Below, piece by piece: positions 15,327-22,432 of a stretch of 64,000 bases of DNA; position 1 is the first letter of the stretch; every line of letters begins with the position of its first letter. The position numbers were made by a program, and so were the translations under genes. Below the pieces are notes generated by a model. The model ran no database searches. It was given only the letters and a program-made list of their open reading frames with translations, and was not told the DNA's origin. The DNA is from Blautia pseudococcoides (GTDB lineage Bacteria; Bacillota; Clostridia; Lachnospirales; Lachnospiraceae): contig NZ_CP015405.2 of assembly GCF_001689125.2 (NCBI RefSeq), positions 124,001 through 188,000 of the forward strand, written 5' to 3'.

Positions 15327-16064
15327 ATGATGTTAAAAGAAGCTATGCGGTATATCACAGGATTAAAAGCAGAGGCCATGGAACCAAAAGTAGTGGAGAT
15401 CGCAGGTAAGACCTATTGCGATAAGGACCTTATGAGATACGATAGAGAGCCAATGGCAGACCAGATCGAGGCAACCACCCTTACGGCTATGATTGATTAT
15501 ATCAAAAGTTGCAAGGAGGAGCTGCGGAAAACTATGATTATCCACGTGGTCAGCCCCACCTGTGTAAAACTCTATTCCGGGCTGACTGCAGAACGCAAGA
15601 GGGAATATCTTTTTAAGTCATCTGCCATCGTTCCGAAGTTTTCCTTTGATAACTGGTATGATCAGGAGCGCTTTATTATCGAGTTACAGGCAGATTTCGA
15701 TGTGACGCCTGACCTGGAAGCCATCCTGAAGGTAGCCGGCAACGTGGAGGCAAAGACCACGGCAAACTATGGGGACGATGGTGTGAGCCAGAAGACTACA
15801 ATTAAGCAGGGCATTGCGTCCAAAGCAGATGTGCTGGTGCCGAATCCGGTCACACTGGTCCCGTACCGCACATTCCTGGAAGTGAAGCAGCCGCCAAGTG
15901 AATTTGTCTTCCGCATCCGGGATGACCGCGGAGAACCGGTATTCAAGATCGTTGAGGCCGAGGGCGGTCTGTGGCGTAATGAGGCTATGAATAATATCAA
16001 GCAGTATCTGATCGAGAACCTGCAGAATGACTCGGTATATGACCGTATCACTATCATTGCATAA
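15327..16064 (+). CDS. DUF2303-like (YfdQ family) protein
   Basis: A 245-residue protein of the YfdQ/DUF2303 type. Visible family features are the N-terminal catalytic-looking half (LTAMIDYIKSCKEEL, IHVVSPTCVKLYS) and the C-terminal RTFLEVKQPPSEFVFRI with ALWR-like GGLWRNEA. The ATG has TAAGGAGG upstream. It is found in phage recombination modules, and the neighbours here fit that. Biochemical activity is not established. Confidence 0.75.
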   Translation: MMLKEAMRYITGLKAEAMEPKVVEIAGKTYCDKDLMRYDREPMADQIEATTLTAMIDYIKSCKEELRKTMIIHVVSPTCVKLYSGLTAERKREYLFKSSAIVPKFSFDNWYDQERFIIELQADFDVTPDLEAILKVAGNVEAKTTANYGDDGVSQKTTIKQGIASKADVLVPNPVTLVPYRTFLEVKQPPSEFVFRIRDDRGEPVFKIVEAEGGLWRNEAMNNIKQYLIENLQNDSVYDRITIIA

Positions 16065-16115
16065 TCAGTTTTATTCCCTGCCCTGGAAACGGGGTGGGGA
16101 AGTCAGGAGAACGAT

Positions 16116-16439
16116 ATGAACAGCAGAATGAAAGGCAAGGCAGGAGAACTGGAGCTTACTAAGGTCCTAAAGGGATATGGATATAAAGACTGCCGCCGTG
16201 GTCAGCAATATTGTGGTGCCAGCGGTGATGCGGATGTAGTCGGCCTTTCTGGTATCCATATCGAGTGTAAGAGAGTGGAGAAGCTGAACATTGAGAAGGC
16301 TATGGAACAGTCCATGAACGATGCCAGAATGAGTGAAATGCCTACTGTCATGCACAGGAAAAATAATCATCCATGGCTGGTAACAATGGCCATGGATGAC
16401 TGGATGAAATTATATAAGGCGGCGGGAAAGCTGCTGTAA
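16116..16439 (+). CDS. PD-(D/E)XK Holliday-junction resolvase-like nuclease
   Basis: A 107-residue small nuclease. The N-terminal KGKAGELELTKVL carries the first acid. GDADVVGLSGIHIECKRVE supplies the Asp and the E-x-K core, followed by the helix with Gln/Met (AMEQSMNDAR). This is the Hjc-like/archaeal-type resolvase fold seen in phage replication modules. It would cut branched DNA during replication or packaging. The gap before it contains a GC-rich hairpin. Confidence 0.8.
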   Translation: MNSRMKGKAGELELTKVLKGYGYKDCRRGQQYCGASGDADVVGLSGIHIECKRVEKLNIEKAMEQSMNDARMSEMPTVMHRKNNHPWLVTMAMDDWMKLYKAAGKLL

Positions 16440-16461
16440 GACAGGAAAGTGGGTGGTCAGA

Positions 16462-17358
16462 TTGGCACGTGGTGCCCCGAATAAACGAGGGCTTGACTAC
16501 TTTCCGAAGATGCTTAATTTCTATGACGATGATAAGATATTCGACCTCATGGACGAGTATGGCCCTCTGGGTGTTACCATCTATGATGTTATCCTGACAA
16601 TTGTATATAGCCAGGGATATTTTGCCGAGTTATCAAAAGACAAGCTATCAAGAATGGTCATCCGTAAGATAGGAAATAAGTGGATCAAGAATCAAAGGGT
16701 TGTCGTGCAAGTGATAGATTATTGTGCGGATTTAGGGCTTTTTGACAAGGCCCTCCTTGCACAGAGTGTTATCACCTCTGAAGGGATTCAAAGACGTTAT
16801 CACAAGATAGCAGTGAAACTGATGAAGAGACAGCTTTATAGTGAAAAGTATTGGCTCCTCGAAAAAGAGGAAAAAGAGGAGCCTTTATTAAATTCACCCA
16901 AAAATCGAATTTCTTCGGAAGAAAATCAAATTGATTCCGCAGTAATTCAAATTTCTTCGGAAAAAAGCCATATAAAAGAAAAGGAAACTAAAAGAAATAA
17001 TATAAATACGGCTCCGCCGGGAAAACCATTTGACAACCCAGAGCTTGAAAATGCTTTCCAATTCTTTCTCTTGTGTAGGAGACAGAATGGGAAGGTTATC
17101 AATGAGGGGCAGATACAACTTTTACGTGAGGAATTATGTGCAGCAGAGGATAACGATAATGGCAGGATAGCTTTGGCTAAAAAAGCGGCTGCAGATGGCT
17201 GGACAGGATTTCATTCATTGAAGAAAACCCGGAAGAGGGCAGAGCCAAAGAAGAAAACGAAGTTCAGCAATTTCCAGGGACGCAAATATGATGTTGATAG
17301 TTTAGAGAGCCAGTTATTACAGGCTGGTACAGGGAGGATAAAACATGAAAGCATATAA
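16462..17358 (+). CDS. Replication initiation protein with DUF4373 domain
   Basis: I start at the TTG 16462 because family members begin MARxxxxGLDYFP and GGGTGG lies 5 bases upstream; a GTG at 16453 is the alternative. The N-terminal 130 residues (RGLDYFPKMLNFYDDDKIF, YGPLGVTIYDVILTIVY) are the DUF4373 (Lin1244/Lin1753-like) winged-helix region used in phage origin binding. A Ser/Asn-rich linker and a C-terminal DnaD-like helical part follow. No DnaC-type loader gene follows it, unlike many related phages. It overlaps the next gene by 14 bp. Confidence 0.8.
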   Translation: MARGAPNKRGLDYFPKMLNFYDDDKIFDLMDEYGPLGVTIYDVILTIVYSQGYFAELSKDKLSRMVIRKIGNKWIKNQRVVVQVIDYCADLGLFDKALLAQSVITSEGIQRRYHKIAVKLMKRQLYSEKYWLLEKEEKEEPLLNSPKNRISSEENQIDSAVIQISSEKSHIKEKETKRNNINTAPPGKPFDNPELENAFQFFLLCRRQNGKVINEGQIQLLREELCAAEDNDNGRIALAKKAAADGWTGFHSLKKTRKRAEPKKKTKFSNFQGRKYDVDSLESQLLQAGTGRIKHESI

Positions 17359-18370
17359 AGGATTTAAAAATAACATGACGTGTAGAGGTTTCCAGTACGA
17401 GGAGGGAAAAGAGTACCACGAAGAGCGCGCATTATGCTGTGATACGGGATTCCATGCTTGTGAATATCCACTTGACTGCTTTAAGTATTATGAGCCAGCA
17501 GATAGCGTATACCATGAGGTCGAACAGACAGGAGATATTGATAAATCTGAAGGTGACAGCAAAGTAGCTTCCACAGAGATAAAAATAGGAGCGAAGATTG
17601 GTATACCCGGTCTGGTGCAGGCAGCTATAGAATACACATCAAAACGGTGTGAAAAAAAAGCGGAAAACCACAATACCGGATACCGTGGAGCATCCAGCAA
17701 TACCGGAGACCGTGGAGCATCCAGCAATACCGGAGACTGGGGAGCATCCAGCAATACCGGATACCGTGGAGCATCCAGCAATACCGGAGACTGGGGAGCA
17801 TCCAGCAATACCGGATACTGGGGAGCATCCAGCAATACCGGAAACTGTGGAGCATCCAGCAATACCGGAAACTGTGGAGCATCCAGCAATACCGGAAACT
17901 GTGGAGCATCCAGCAATACCGGAAACTGTGGAGCATCCAGCAATACCGGAAACTGTGGAGCATCCAGCAATACCGGAAACTGTGGAGCATCCAGCAATAC
18001 CGGAAACTGTGGAGCATCCAGCAATACCGGAAACTGTGGAGCATCCAGCAATACCGGAAACTGGGGAGCATCCAGCAATACCGGATACCGTGGAGCATCC
18101 AGCAATACCGGAAACTGTGGAGCATCTTTCAGCACAGGAGAAGAAAGTACAAGTTATGCAGGATGCGTAAATTCTGTAGCCGCAGCTCTAGGATTAAATG
18201 CAAAAGCTAAAGGAGTCAAAGGCGCCTATATAATATGTGCCGAATTTGAAACGGACAATGATGGGAATTACAGGATCAAAGGAATACAGCTCCACCAGGT
18301 AGACGGAGAGAAGATAAAAGAAGAAACATATTATCAACTTATTGATGGTGTAATGACCGAAGTTGATTAA
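17345..18370 (+). CDS. DUF7666-like protein with 17 nine-residue repeats
   Basis: A 341-residue protein in three parts. Residues 1-108 are a conserved N-terminal domain (MKAYKGFKNNMTCRGFQYE, GFHACEYPLDCFKYY). Residues 110-262 are 17 perfect-length units of NTGxxGASS, probably a beta-solenoid. The C-terminal domain contains AKAKGVKGAYIICAEFE and a final VDGEKIKEETYYQLIDG. Proteins of this build occur in gut phages and bacteria under DUF7666. Function is unknown. The gene sits in the early operon, not with tail genes, so a tail-fibre role is unlikely. Repeat number probably changes by slippage. Confidence 0.8.
   Translation: MKAYKGFKNNMTCRGFQYEEGKEYHEERALCCDTGFHACEYPLDCFKYYEPADSVYHEVEQTGDIDKSEGDSKVASTEIKIGAKIGIPGLVQAAIEYTSKRCEKKAENHNTGYRGASSNTGDRGASSNTGDWGASSNTGYRGASSNTGDWGASSNTGYWGASSNTGNCGASSNTGNCGASSNTGNCGASSNTGNCGASSNTGNCGASSNTGNCGASSNTGNCGASSNTGNCGASSNTGNWGASSNTGYRGASSNTGNCGASFSTGEESTSYAGCVNSVAAALGLNAKAKGVKGAYIICAEFETDNDGNYRIKGIQLHQVDGEKIKEETYYQLIDGVMTEVD
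17672..18130 (+). repeat. Array of 17 tandem 27-bp units within the repeat protein gene
   Basis: The array is exactly 17 x 27 bases. Each unit reads AAT ACC GGA nAC yGk GGA GCA TCC AGC. Variation is almost limited to the codons nAC (Tyr, Asp or Asn) and yGk (Arg, Trp or Cys). Eight consecutive central units are the Asn-Cys type. Because the unit length is a multiple of three, the other reading frames are open as well and give spurious ORFs. Confidence 0.95.
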
Positions 18371-18387
18371 AGATACAGGAGGGCATA

Positions 18388-18543
18388 ATGGAGAAGAGAG
18401 AAATTGTCCTAAAGGGCTTTCGGGCCATGAAAGAAATTTGTGAACAGGATCAGAGTAAATGTGCAAAGTGTCCGGTACAGGATATATGCATGGAGATAAA
18501 AGCGGAAATGGTTCCCTCTGAGATGGAACTGCCGCTGGAGTAG
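18388..18543 (+). CDS. 51-residue Cys-rich small protein
   Basis: The ATG follows ACAGGAGGG. The product has ICEQDQSKCAKCPVQDIC, four Cys that could form a zinc knuckle, and an acidic C-terminus. It fits between the repeat protein gene and the next gene with normal spacing, and the stop is followed directly by the next ribosome site. Family not recognised. Confidence 0.6.
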   Translation: MEKREIVLKGFRAMKEICEQDQSKCAKCPVQDICMEIKAEMVPSEMELPLE

Positions 18544-18552
18544 GAGGAAAAT

Positions 18553-18825
18553 ATGGTACACCTGATTGAAAATTATTATGCGATTCCCAACAATATGGGT
18601 TTCACTCTTGCTGTTGATAAAGGCAAGACCGACAAGGAAGGAAATAAAACTTATGACACCATAGGATACTGTGGAAGCTTCGAGGAGACGATTTCTCTCC
18701 TCAGGCGTAAAGTTGTAGACCAACGTCTACAAAATGGATTATATGAGCTGTCAGAAGCTCTGACAGTGATAGAAAATGTGAAAGAAGAGATAAAGGCGGC
18801 GATCACAAATGAGAGCGATCAGTGA
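18553..18825 (+). CDS. 90-residue DUF5405-like phage protein
   Basis: It begins HLIENYYAIPNNMGFTLAVDKG and contains TYDTIGYCGSFEETISLLRR, matching a small phage family (DUF5405-like) of unknown role. A helical C-terminus follows. GGAGG lies just before the ATG, and it overlaps the next gene by 17 bp. Confidence 0.65.
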   Translation: MVHLIENYYAIPNNMGFTLAVDKGKTDKEGNKTYDTIGYCGSFEETISLLRRKVVDQRLQNGLYELSEALTVIENVKEEIKAAITNESDQ

Positions 18826-19060
18826 GATGTACATGCGTTCCGGAGGTACCGCAAGCCCGAGATACTGTGACGAGTGCCCGAACCTGACCAGCATCGGGAA
18901 GCATTACGACTGCAAACTATACCAGGAGGCCGGGGGTACTAAGCACTGGCAGCCGAGTTGGGTAGCATGTAAGTTCTTCGGGCTGAAGCACCTGCCGGGG
19001 CAGGCGGTGCCGGAAGAACCAGAACAGGAGATTGACGGGCAGTTAAGCCTGTTTGATTAA
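18809..19060 (+). CDS. 83-residue Cys-rich protein with C-terminal sliding-clamp motif
   Basis: The middle shows RYCDECPNLTS, then HYDCKLY and VACKFFG, a pattern that could bind zinc. The last residues are GQLSLFD, matching the bacterial beta-clamp binding consensus QL(S/D)LF. It may recruit the host sliding clamp to phage DNA or act through it. It overlaps the preceding DUF5405-like gene. No other domain is recognised. Confidence 0.7.
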   Translation: MRAISEMYMRSGGTASPRYCDECPNLTSIGKHYDCKLYQEAGGTKHWQPSWVACKFFGLKHLPGQAVPEEPEQEIDGQLSLFD

Positions 19061-19073
19061 GCGGAGGAATAGC

Positions 19074-19568
19074 ATGGATAAATACTTTGAGATTGAAAAA
19101 GGCTGTAAATTATATGATGACTATTTTAAGCGGGATGAGGAAATTGAAAAAATACGCAAGGTTTACAATGAGTTTTCCAGTACATACAAAATAGATGCTG
19201 AATTATTTCTACCAACAAAAAACAGGTTATTTATAATCCCGACTGAAAGAGATAAGGATAGTTTTAAGACGGAGTTTACCCAAAAGTATGGGGAGAATGG
19301 ACTAAGACAGTTTAAATGTAACTCTGAAATAGGCAAAGCCTGGAAACGTATGGTTGCTGATATGCCAATACCGCATAAACTGCATTACTTACAATATGGT
19401 TTTCACCTTTATGGCCAATATAGTGAAAGATTATTTCACGCTGGAGAAAAACTATATGGATCTATCTCTACGCAATATGAAAGTTTTTCATTAATGCCCT
19501 GGATGAAAGAAATGAAAGCCAGTGAATTTTTTAAGATTATCGAATCGGAGGAGGAAAAGAATGGATGA
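19074..19568 (+). CDS. 164-residue early protein of unknown function
   Basis: The start is the ATG 19074, 5 bases after GCGGAGGAA; an upstream in-frame start at 19053 has no ribosome site. The protein is charged, aromatic-rich and probably alpha/beta, without TM segments (ELFLPTKNRLFIIPTERDKD is a notable stretch). It is more A+T-rich than its neighbours, which may indicate later acquisition. Family not recognised. Confidence 0.65.
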   Translation: MDKYFEIEKGCKLYDDYFKRDEEIEKIRKVYNEFSSTYKIDAELFLPTKNRLFIIPTERDKDSFKTEFTQKYGENGLRQFKCNSEIGKAWKRMVADMPIPHKLHYLQYGFHLYGQYSERLFHAGEKLYGSISTQYESFSLMPWMKEMKASEFFKIIESEEEKNG

Positions 19569-19659
19569 CAGAGAGCGACAGATCGCAGACCTCCAGAGGT
19601 ATCTGGATGACTGGCGGCGGGGTTGGCATAGACAACAGGAGATCAGAAAAGCGGTGTGA
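19561..19659 (+). CDS. Possible 32-residue peptide gene
   Basis: It starts 8 bases before the end of the previous gene after GGAGGAGG, so the ribosome site is strong. The peptide is helical and charged (DRERQIADLQRYLDDWRRGW). The short length keeps confidence low. Confidence 0.4.
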   Translation: MDDRERQIADLQRYLDDWRRGWHRQQEIRKAV

Positions 19660-19690
19660 AGAATGCAGAAGTTGGAAAGGAGCGAAATAG

Positions 19691-19900
19691 ATGGAATTTA
19701 TAGCAATTAATTTAGATGATTTTCATGTGAACCAAAAGGATGCTGGAACAAACGCGAGTATGATTTTTATTGAGGCTGAGAATATAACTAAAGCCAAAGG
19801 CTTTGTTGAGCGCAACCGACCGGAATCACCTTGGGCGATAGTTAGTAAGAAGATTTTTGATGCAAATATTGTTACCAGACAGGTGTATTTAAATAATTGA
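19691..19900 (+). CDS. 69-residue early protein of unknown function
   Basis: The ATG follows AAAGGAG with 8 bases between. The sequence begins EFIAINLDDFHVNQKD and ends VSKKIFDANIVTRQVYLNN; it reads as a small alpha/beta protein. Family not recognised. Confidence 0.6.
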   Translation: MEFIAINLDDFHVNQKDAGTNASMIFIEAENITKAKGFVERNRPESPWAIVSKKIFDANIVTRQVYLNN

Positions 19901-19918
19901 AATTTAGGAGGAAATCTG

Positions 19919-20020
19919 ATGAAGATAAGAGTAACAACAGAAGGTAAAAGTGTAGTAATAGATATGGATCAGGCACTGGCCGAGAAGGTATTTAAGGCAA
20001 ATGAATGCAATGAAGTGTGA
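19919..20020 (+). CDS. Possible 33-residue peptide gene
   Basis: The ATG 19919 is preceded by TAGGAGGA. The peptide MKIRVTTEGKSVVIDMDQAL has the look of a small strand-strand-helix protein. Its 3' end overlaps a truncated Cys-containing ORF by 11 bp. Confidence 0.4.
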   Translation: MKIRVTTEGKSVVIDMDQALAEKVFKANECNEV

Positions 20021-20111
20021 TAGATGTGGTGAATATTTTGATAGCAATGAATTAAAGATCAAAGGAGGCAATAGCAGCATGGGAAAGACGTTGCGATATG
20101 AAATAGATTAA
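20010..20111 (+). pseudogene. Truncated copy of the Cys-rich gene at 20994
   Basis: The ORF reads MKCDRCGEYFDSNELKIKGG and then diverges, ending after 33 codons. The first 20 codons match the start of the gene at 20994 (KCDRCGNYFDHNQLRLSGG), but the second Cys cluster is missing. This suggests a partial duplication or recombination remnant. It lacks a clear ribosome site of its own. Confidence 0.5.
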
Positions 20112-20383
20112 TACCGATCAGATGTAAAAAGCGGTTATGTGGGCTAATGCAATTGCTGTCCTATCGGCAATACGGGGTAAGGACGAACGAGGGACCTTGT
20201 AAAAAAATCTCTGGAGCAAAAACCAGATAGGCAATAAAAAAGAGGGTGAGCAGATAACGCGCCGGAATGCAACGGGAGTGCCGCGCCATATGCGGATGCC
20301 AGTCGGGGGCATTGATTGGGCTGTATGCCAAAGCTGGGAGCCAGTACCGACAATTAAATTAGAGGTGACAATGGAGGTACACC
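20112..20383. other. 270 bases without a convincing gene
   Basis: One rightward frame is open across most of the segment (starting MWANAIAVLSAIRG near 20141) but has an in-frame stop after about 21 codons and no ribosome site, so it may be a decayed gene. Leftward ORFs of 64-69 codons here also lack ribosome sites. Confidence 0.4.
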
Positions 20384-20497
20384 ATGAAAAAAGTAATTAA
20401 AGAATACATAAAGGAATCAGTGGCATATTTAAATGTCGGTATATGGATAGGAGCTGGCGTAGCGATTGGGATGTTGGCAGCACTTGCGATTTTATGA
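20384..20497 (+). CDS. 37-residue single-pass membrane protein
   Basis: The ATG follows GGAGGT. The product has a charged N-terminus (KKVIKEYIKES) and one hydrophobic segment (NVGIWIGAGVAIGMLAALAI). It is one of several tiny membrane proteins in this prophage. Function unknown. Confidence 0.5.
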   Translation: MKKVIKEYIKESVAYLNVGIWIGAGVAIGMLAALAIL

Positions 20498-20507
20498 AAG
20501 GCGAATT

Positions 20508-20666
20508 ATGAAGTGCAAAAAGTGCGGCGGCAAAACGCAGGTAACGGACAGTGAGGAAACCCCAGGTGGGCATATGGTCATGCGAAGGAGGCAGTGTACA
20601 GCCTGCGGATATCGGTTTAAAACCACGGAAACATTTTGGGAGGATGTAAAAGCAAGAAATAAATGA
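20508..20666 (+). CDS. NrdR-like zinc-ribbon mini-protein
   Basis: A 52-residue protein beginning MKCKKCGGKTQVTDSEE and containing RRRQCTACGYRFKTTE. The two Cys-x2-Cys pairs and the RRR-C-x2-C-x-Y-R-F-x-T pattern match the N-terminal zinc ribbon of NrdR. The ATP-cone is absent, so it is only the nucleic-acid-binding half. It may modulate host ribonucleotide reductase promoters or transcription; this is inference. Confidence 0.7.
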   Translation: MKCKKCGGKTQVTDSEETPGGHMVMRRRQCTACGYRFKTTETFWEDVKARNK

Positions 20667-20699
20667 CGGTCTTAGAATATCTGGAAAGGAGAAAGATAG

Positions 20700-20987
20700 A
20701 TGGGAAGAAACGGATCAGGATGCCCGGACCCTACATACGATCAGGCATTACCCGCGATCAGGCGGGAGGAAAACATAAGGGCGCGGGAAAAGCGGTACGG
20801 GGTAAAGCGCGGAGAGGCAGTACATATCATAGTGGACGTAAAAGACGAGGGCCGGAGGACTGTAAAGGTAAGCCGCCGGATGCAGGTTGTCAATCTGTAT
20901 GAACACCACATTCTCCTCCAGTATAAAACAGGAGCCTGTGAGAGCTATCAGTATAATGAGTTCCTTCAGATTTTAGACAGGAGGTGA
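20700..20987 (+). CDS. 95-residue conserved early phage protein
   Basis: The ATG follows GGAAAGGAG. The pattern GRNGSGCPDPTYDQALPAI, then RRMQVVNLYEHHILLQYKTG, is a family common in Clostridia phages just before the late regulator. The second half looks like a small SH3-like barrel. Function unknown. A different frame (20663-20902) overlaps it and is judged a shadow. Confidence 0.65.
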   Translation: MGRNGSGCPDPTYDQALPAIRREENIRAREKRYGVKRGEAVHIIVDVKDEGRRTVKVSRRMQVVNLYEHHILLQYKTGACESYQYNEFLQILDRR

Positions 20988-20993
20988 TACAAA

Positions 20994-21218
20994 ATGGACG
21001 CACTGAAATGTGATAGATGTGGTAACTATTTTGACCATAATCAATTAAGGCTTAGCGGAGGCAATTGCAGCGGCGAACCCTTTGGAAATATAAGTGTAAG
21101 AGGGAAGAGTAACTACTGCTGTAGTTATGATCTGTGTGATGACTGCGTTGCTGACTTTTTCCGCTGGGTAAATGATCCGGGCAAATTAATGGGAGGTGAT
21201 GCTGATGGAAAAGAATAA
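20994..21218 (+). CDS. 74-residue zinc-finger-like protein
   Basis: It begins MDALKCDRCGNYFD and later has NYCCSYDLCDDCVADFF, giving two Cys-x2-Cys pairs that could form one treble-clef type zinc site. AGGAGGTGA precedes the ATG. A truncated relative lies at 20010. It overlaps the late-regulator gene by 14 bp. Confidence 0.7.
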   Translation: MDALKCDRCGNYFDHNQLRLSGGNCSGEPFGNISVRGKSNYCCSYDLCDDCVADFFRWVNDPGKLMGGDADGKE

Positions 21219-21648
21219 ACTGGAAAGGTACAAGCCCTTGAAAAGGGAACTACTAATGCTTGACAAGCAGATAAGCAAGCTGGAGGGACGCCGGGAGGAG
21301 CTTCCGGTGGTGATGGGGAAAGTACAGTCTTCAGACCATGAGTTCCCGTTTACAGAGCGGCGTGTCAGTGTTCCAATGTTGGACCCAAAGGAGGCCGACA
21401 AGATTGACCGGGAGATTGTCAGAAAACGGGCCAGGAAATGGAAAGTAGAAGCTGAAATGAAGGAAGTAGAGGAATTCATTGATAATATGCCAGAAGGGGA
21501 AGAACGGCAGGTATTTGAGCTGTATTATCTGGAAGGAATGAAGCAGAGAGAGGTCGCGGAAATGATTGGACTGGAAAGGAGCAGCATATCAAAAAAAATT
21601 AGTGATTTTCTTCAACTTTCACACAATTCACAAAAAAATATGCTATAA
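21205..21648 (+). CDS. Sigma-70 region-4-like late transcription regulator
   Basis: A 147-residue protein; the start at 21205 follows GGGAGGTGA. After a coiled-coil-like N-terminal half, residues about 100-140 (EERQVFELYYLEGMKQREV, AEMIGLERSSISKKI) form a sigma region-4 helix-turn-helix. Proteins of this build (ArpU/RinA-like) switch on phage late genes in Firmicutes. Its position as the last early gene, just before the RNA/terminase region, fits that role. Its stop codon overlaps an extended -10 promoter. Confidence 0.8.
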   Translation: MEKNKLERYKPLKRELLMLDKQISKLEGRREELPVVMGKVQSSDHEFPFTERRVSVPMLDPKEADKIDREIVRKRARKWKVEAEMKEVEEFIDNMPEGEERQVFELYYLEGMKQREVAEMIGLERSSISKKISDFLQLSHNSQKNML

Positions 21649-21649
21649 T
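21641..21649 (+). promoter_or_regulatory. Extended -10 promoter at the end of the late-regulator gene
   Basis: TGCTATAAT is a perfect TGn-TATAAT element; no clear -35 is present. It overlaps the late-regulator stop codon and would start a transcript near 21656, at the head of the gene-free structured segment. Confidence 0.55.
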
Positions 21650-21655
21650 TAAAAT

Positions 21656-22112
21656 AGAACGAGTATAATAAAATATCCTCCGTTTGAAAGTTCGGCTGCG
21701 GGGTGTCATAGCTCCGCGGCTGATTTGCAGGTTCCAGGTAATCCAGCAGGTTTGCCCTATATAGAGGCAGACATAGCATGGGTGCCGGGACGTCCGGTAT
21801 GGCGCATTAGGGCGTATAGGCAGTGCGGTTCCGTAATGGAGTAGATTGACGTCAAGAATTCCGAGGCTGCCGAAAATTTTCTGCACAGCTTGAAGTCCTG
21901 CAATGCTATAAAGCTGTAAAAAACTTTATCCGTAATAGATGAGACTGGCCGGTGATTGCAGTAGTCCGGCAATTACGGGTAGCGCTCTGGAAGTGCAAGC
22001 AGTTTATAGAGAGAACAAGATTCCCTGGTGTCCGGGGTAAGTTAGCAGTGCATATACTTTAAACTGCATGTCCCAGGTCTGGGATAACAGCACCGTTACG
22101 GCGGTGCAATGT
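21656..22112 (+). ncRNA. Candidate large structured phage RNA upstream of tRNA-Asn
   Basis: About 457 bases with no plausible gene, a dedicated extended -10 promoter, and many inverted repeats. These include 21695-21703 with 21712-21720 (9 bp), 21754-21759 with 21808-21813, 21886-21891 with 21911-21916, 21930-21936 with 21972-21978 (7 bp, enclosing GCCGG/CCGGC) and 22090-22095 with 22102-22107. It runs directly into tRNA-Asn. Large ornate RNAs of the ROOL and GOLLD classes are known in Firmicutes phages and prophages next to tRNA genes. Membership of this segment in either class is my inference. A group of decayed tRNA genes is the main alternative. Confidence 0.5.
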
Positions 22113-22185
22113 TGGGGATTAGCTCAGTCGGTAGAGCATGCGGCTGTTAACCGCAGTGTCGTTGGTTCAAATCCAACATTCCCAG
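22113..22185 (+). tRNA. tRNA-Asn (GUU)
   Basis: The acceptor TGGGGAT pairs ATTCCCA. The D-arm is GCTCAGTCGGTAGAGC. The anticodon stem TGCGG/CCGCA holds loop CTGTTAA with anticodon GTT, and the T-arm has GTTGGTTCAAATCCAAC. The discriminator base is G; CCA is not encoded. It sits between two structured gene-free segments. Confidence 0.93.
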
Positions 22186-22369
22186 TAAGCTTATCTGTCG
22201 CCGGATTTCCGGAGAGGCAGGGAGTGCGACAGCATAATGTGCACTGAGTGCTGCGTAGCTTCCGGGATTATCCCCCGGGGTAAGCAATCGCCTTTTGGCG
22301 TACCCCCCAATACATTTTTGAAACGCTCTGTAGAAATATGGGGCGTTTGATGTATGCTTGTGAGAAATA
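22186..22369. other. Structured gene-free segment after tRNA-Asn
   Basis: No ORF of note. Inverted repeats include CTGTCGC (22195-22201) with GCGACAG (22226-22232), GGGGTA (22277-22282) with TACCCC (22301-22306) enclosing CGCC/GGCG, and AAACGCTC (22321-22328) with GGGCGTTT (22341-22348). It may be the 3' part of the same RNA region as 21656-22112, or the processing and termination region for the tRNA. Confidence 0.45.
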
Positions 22370-22398
22370 TTGACGCAAATATATATTTCTGTTATTAT
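22370..22398 (+). promoter_or_regulatory. Promoter of the Panacea-domain gene
   Basis: TTGACG (22370-22375), a 17-base spacer and TATTAT (22393-22398), 35 bases before the start codon. Confidence 0.7.
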
Positions 22399-22432
22399 AA
22401 TAATAAGAAAATATGTTTACGGGGGTGAAGTT

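Noticed and set aside
17672..18130. CRISPR array
   Set aside because: The 27-bp units are contiguous with no unique spacers, and they encode a repeat protein in frame with conserved flanking domains.
17672..18130. Diversity-generating retroelement variable region
   Set aside because: There is no reverse transcriptase or template repeat in the window. The variable positions are not A-specific, and the pattern fits repeat recombination.
17488..18170. Long ORFs on the opposite strand and in a second forward frame across the repeat array
   Set aside because: They arise because the 27-bp unit is a multiple of three, so most frames stay open. They lack ribosome sites and have only repetitive content.
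20663..20902. Gene overlapping 20700-20987 in another frame
   Set aside because: It starts with an ATGA overlap, but its product is low-complexity and basic, while the other frame matches a family recurring in related phages and has a good ribosome site.
22071..22084. TCCCAGGTCTGGGA as a functional RNA hairpin
   Set aside because: The loop would be only two bases, so it is better regarded as a short palindrome than as evidence for the candidate RNA fold.
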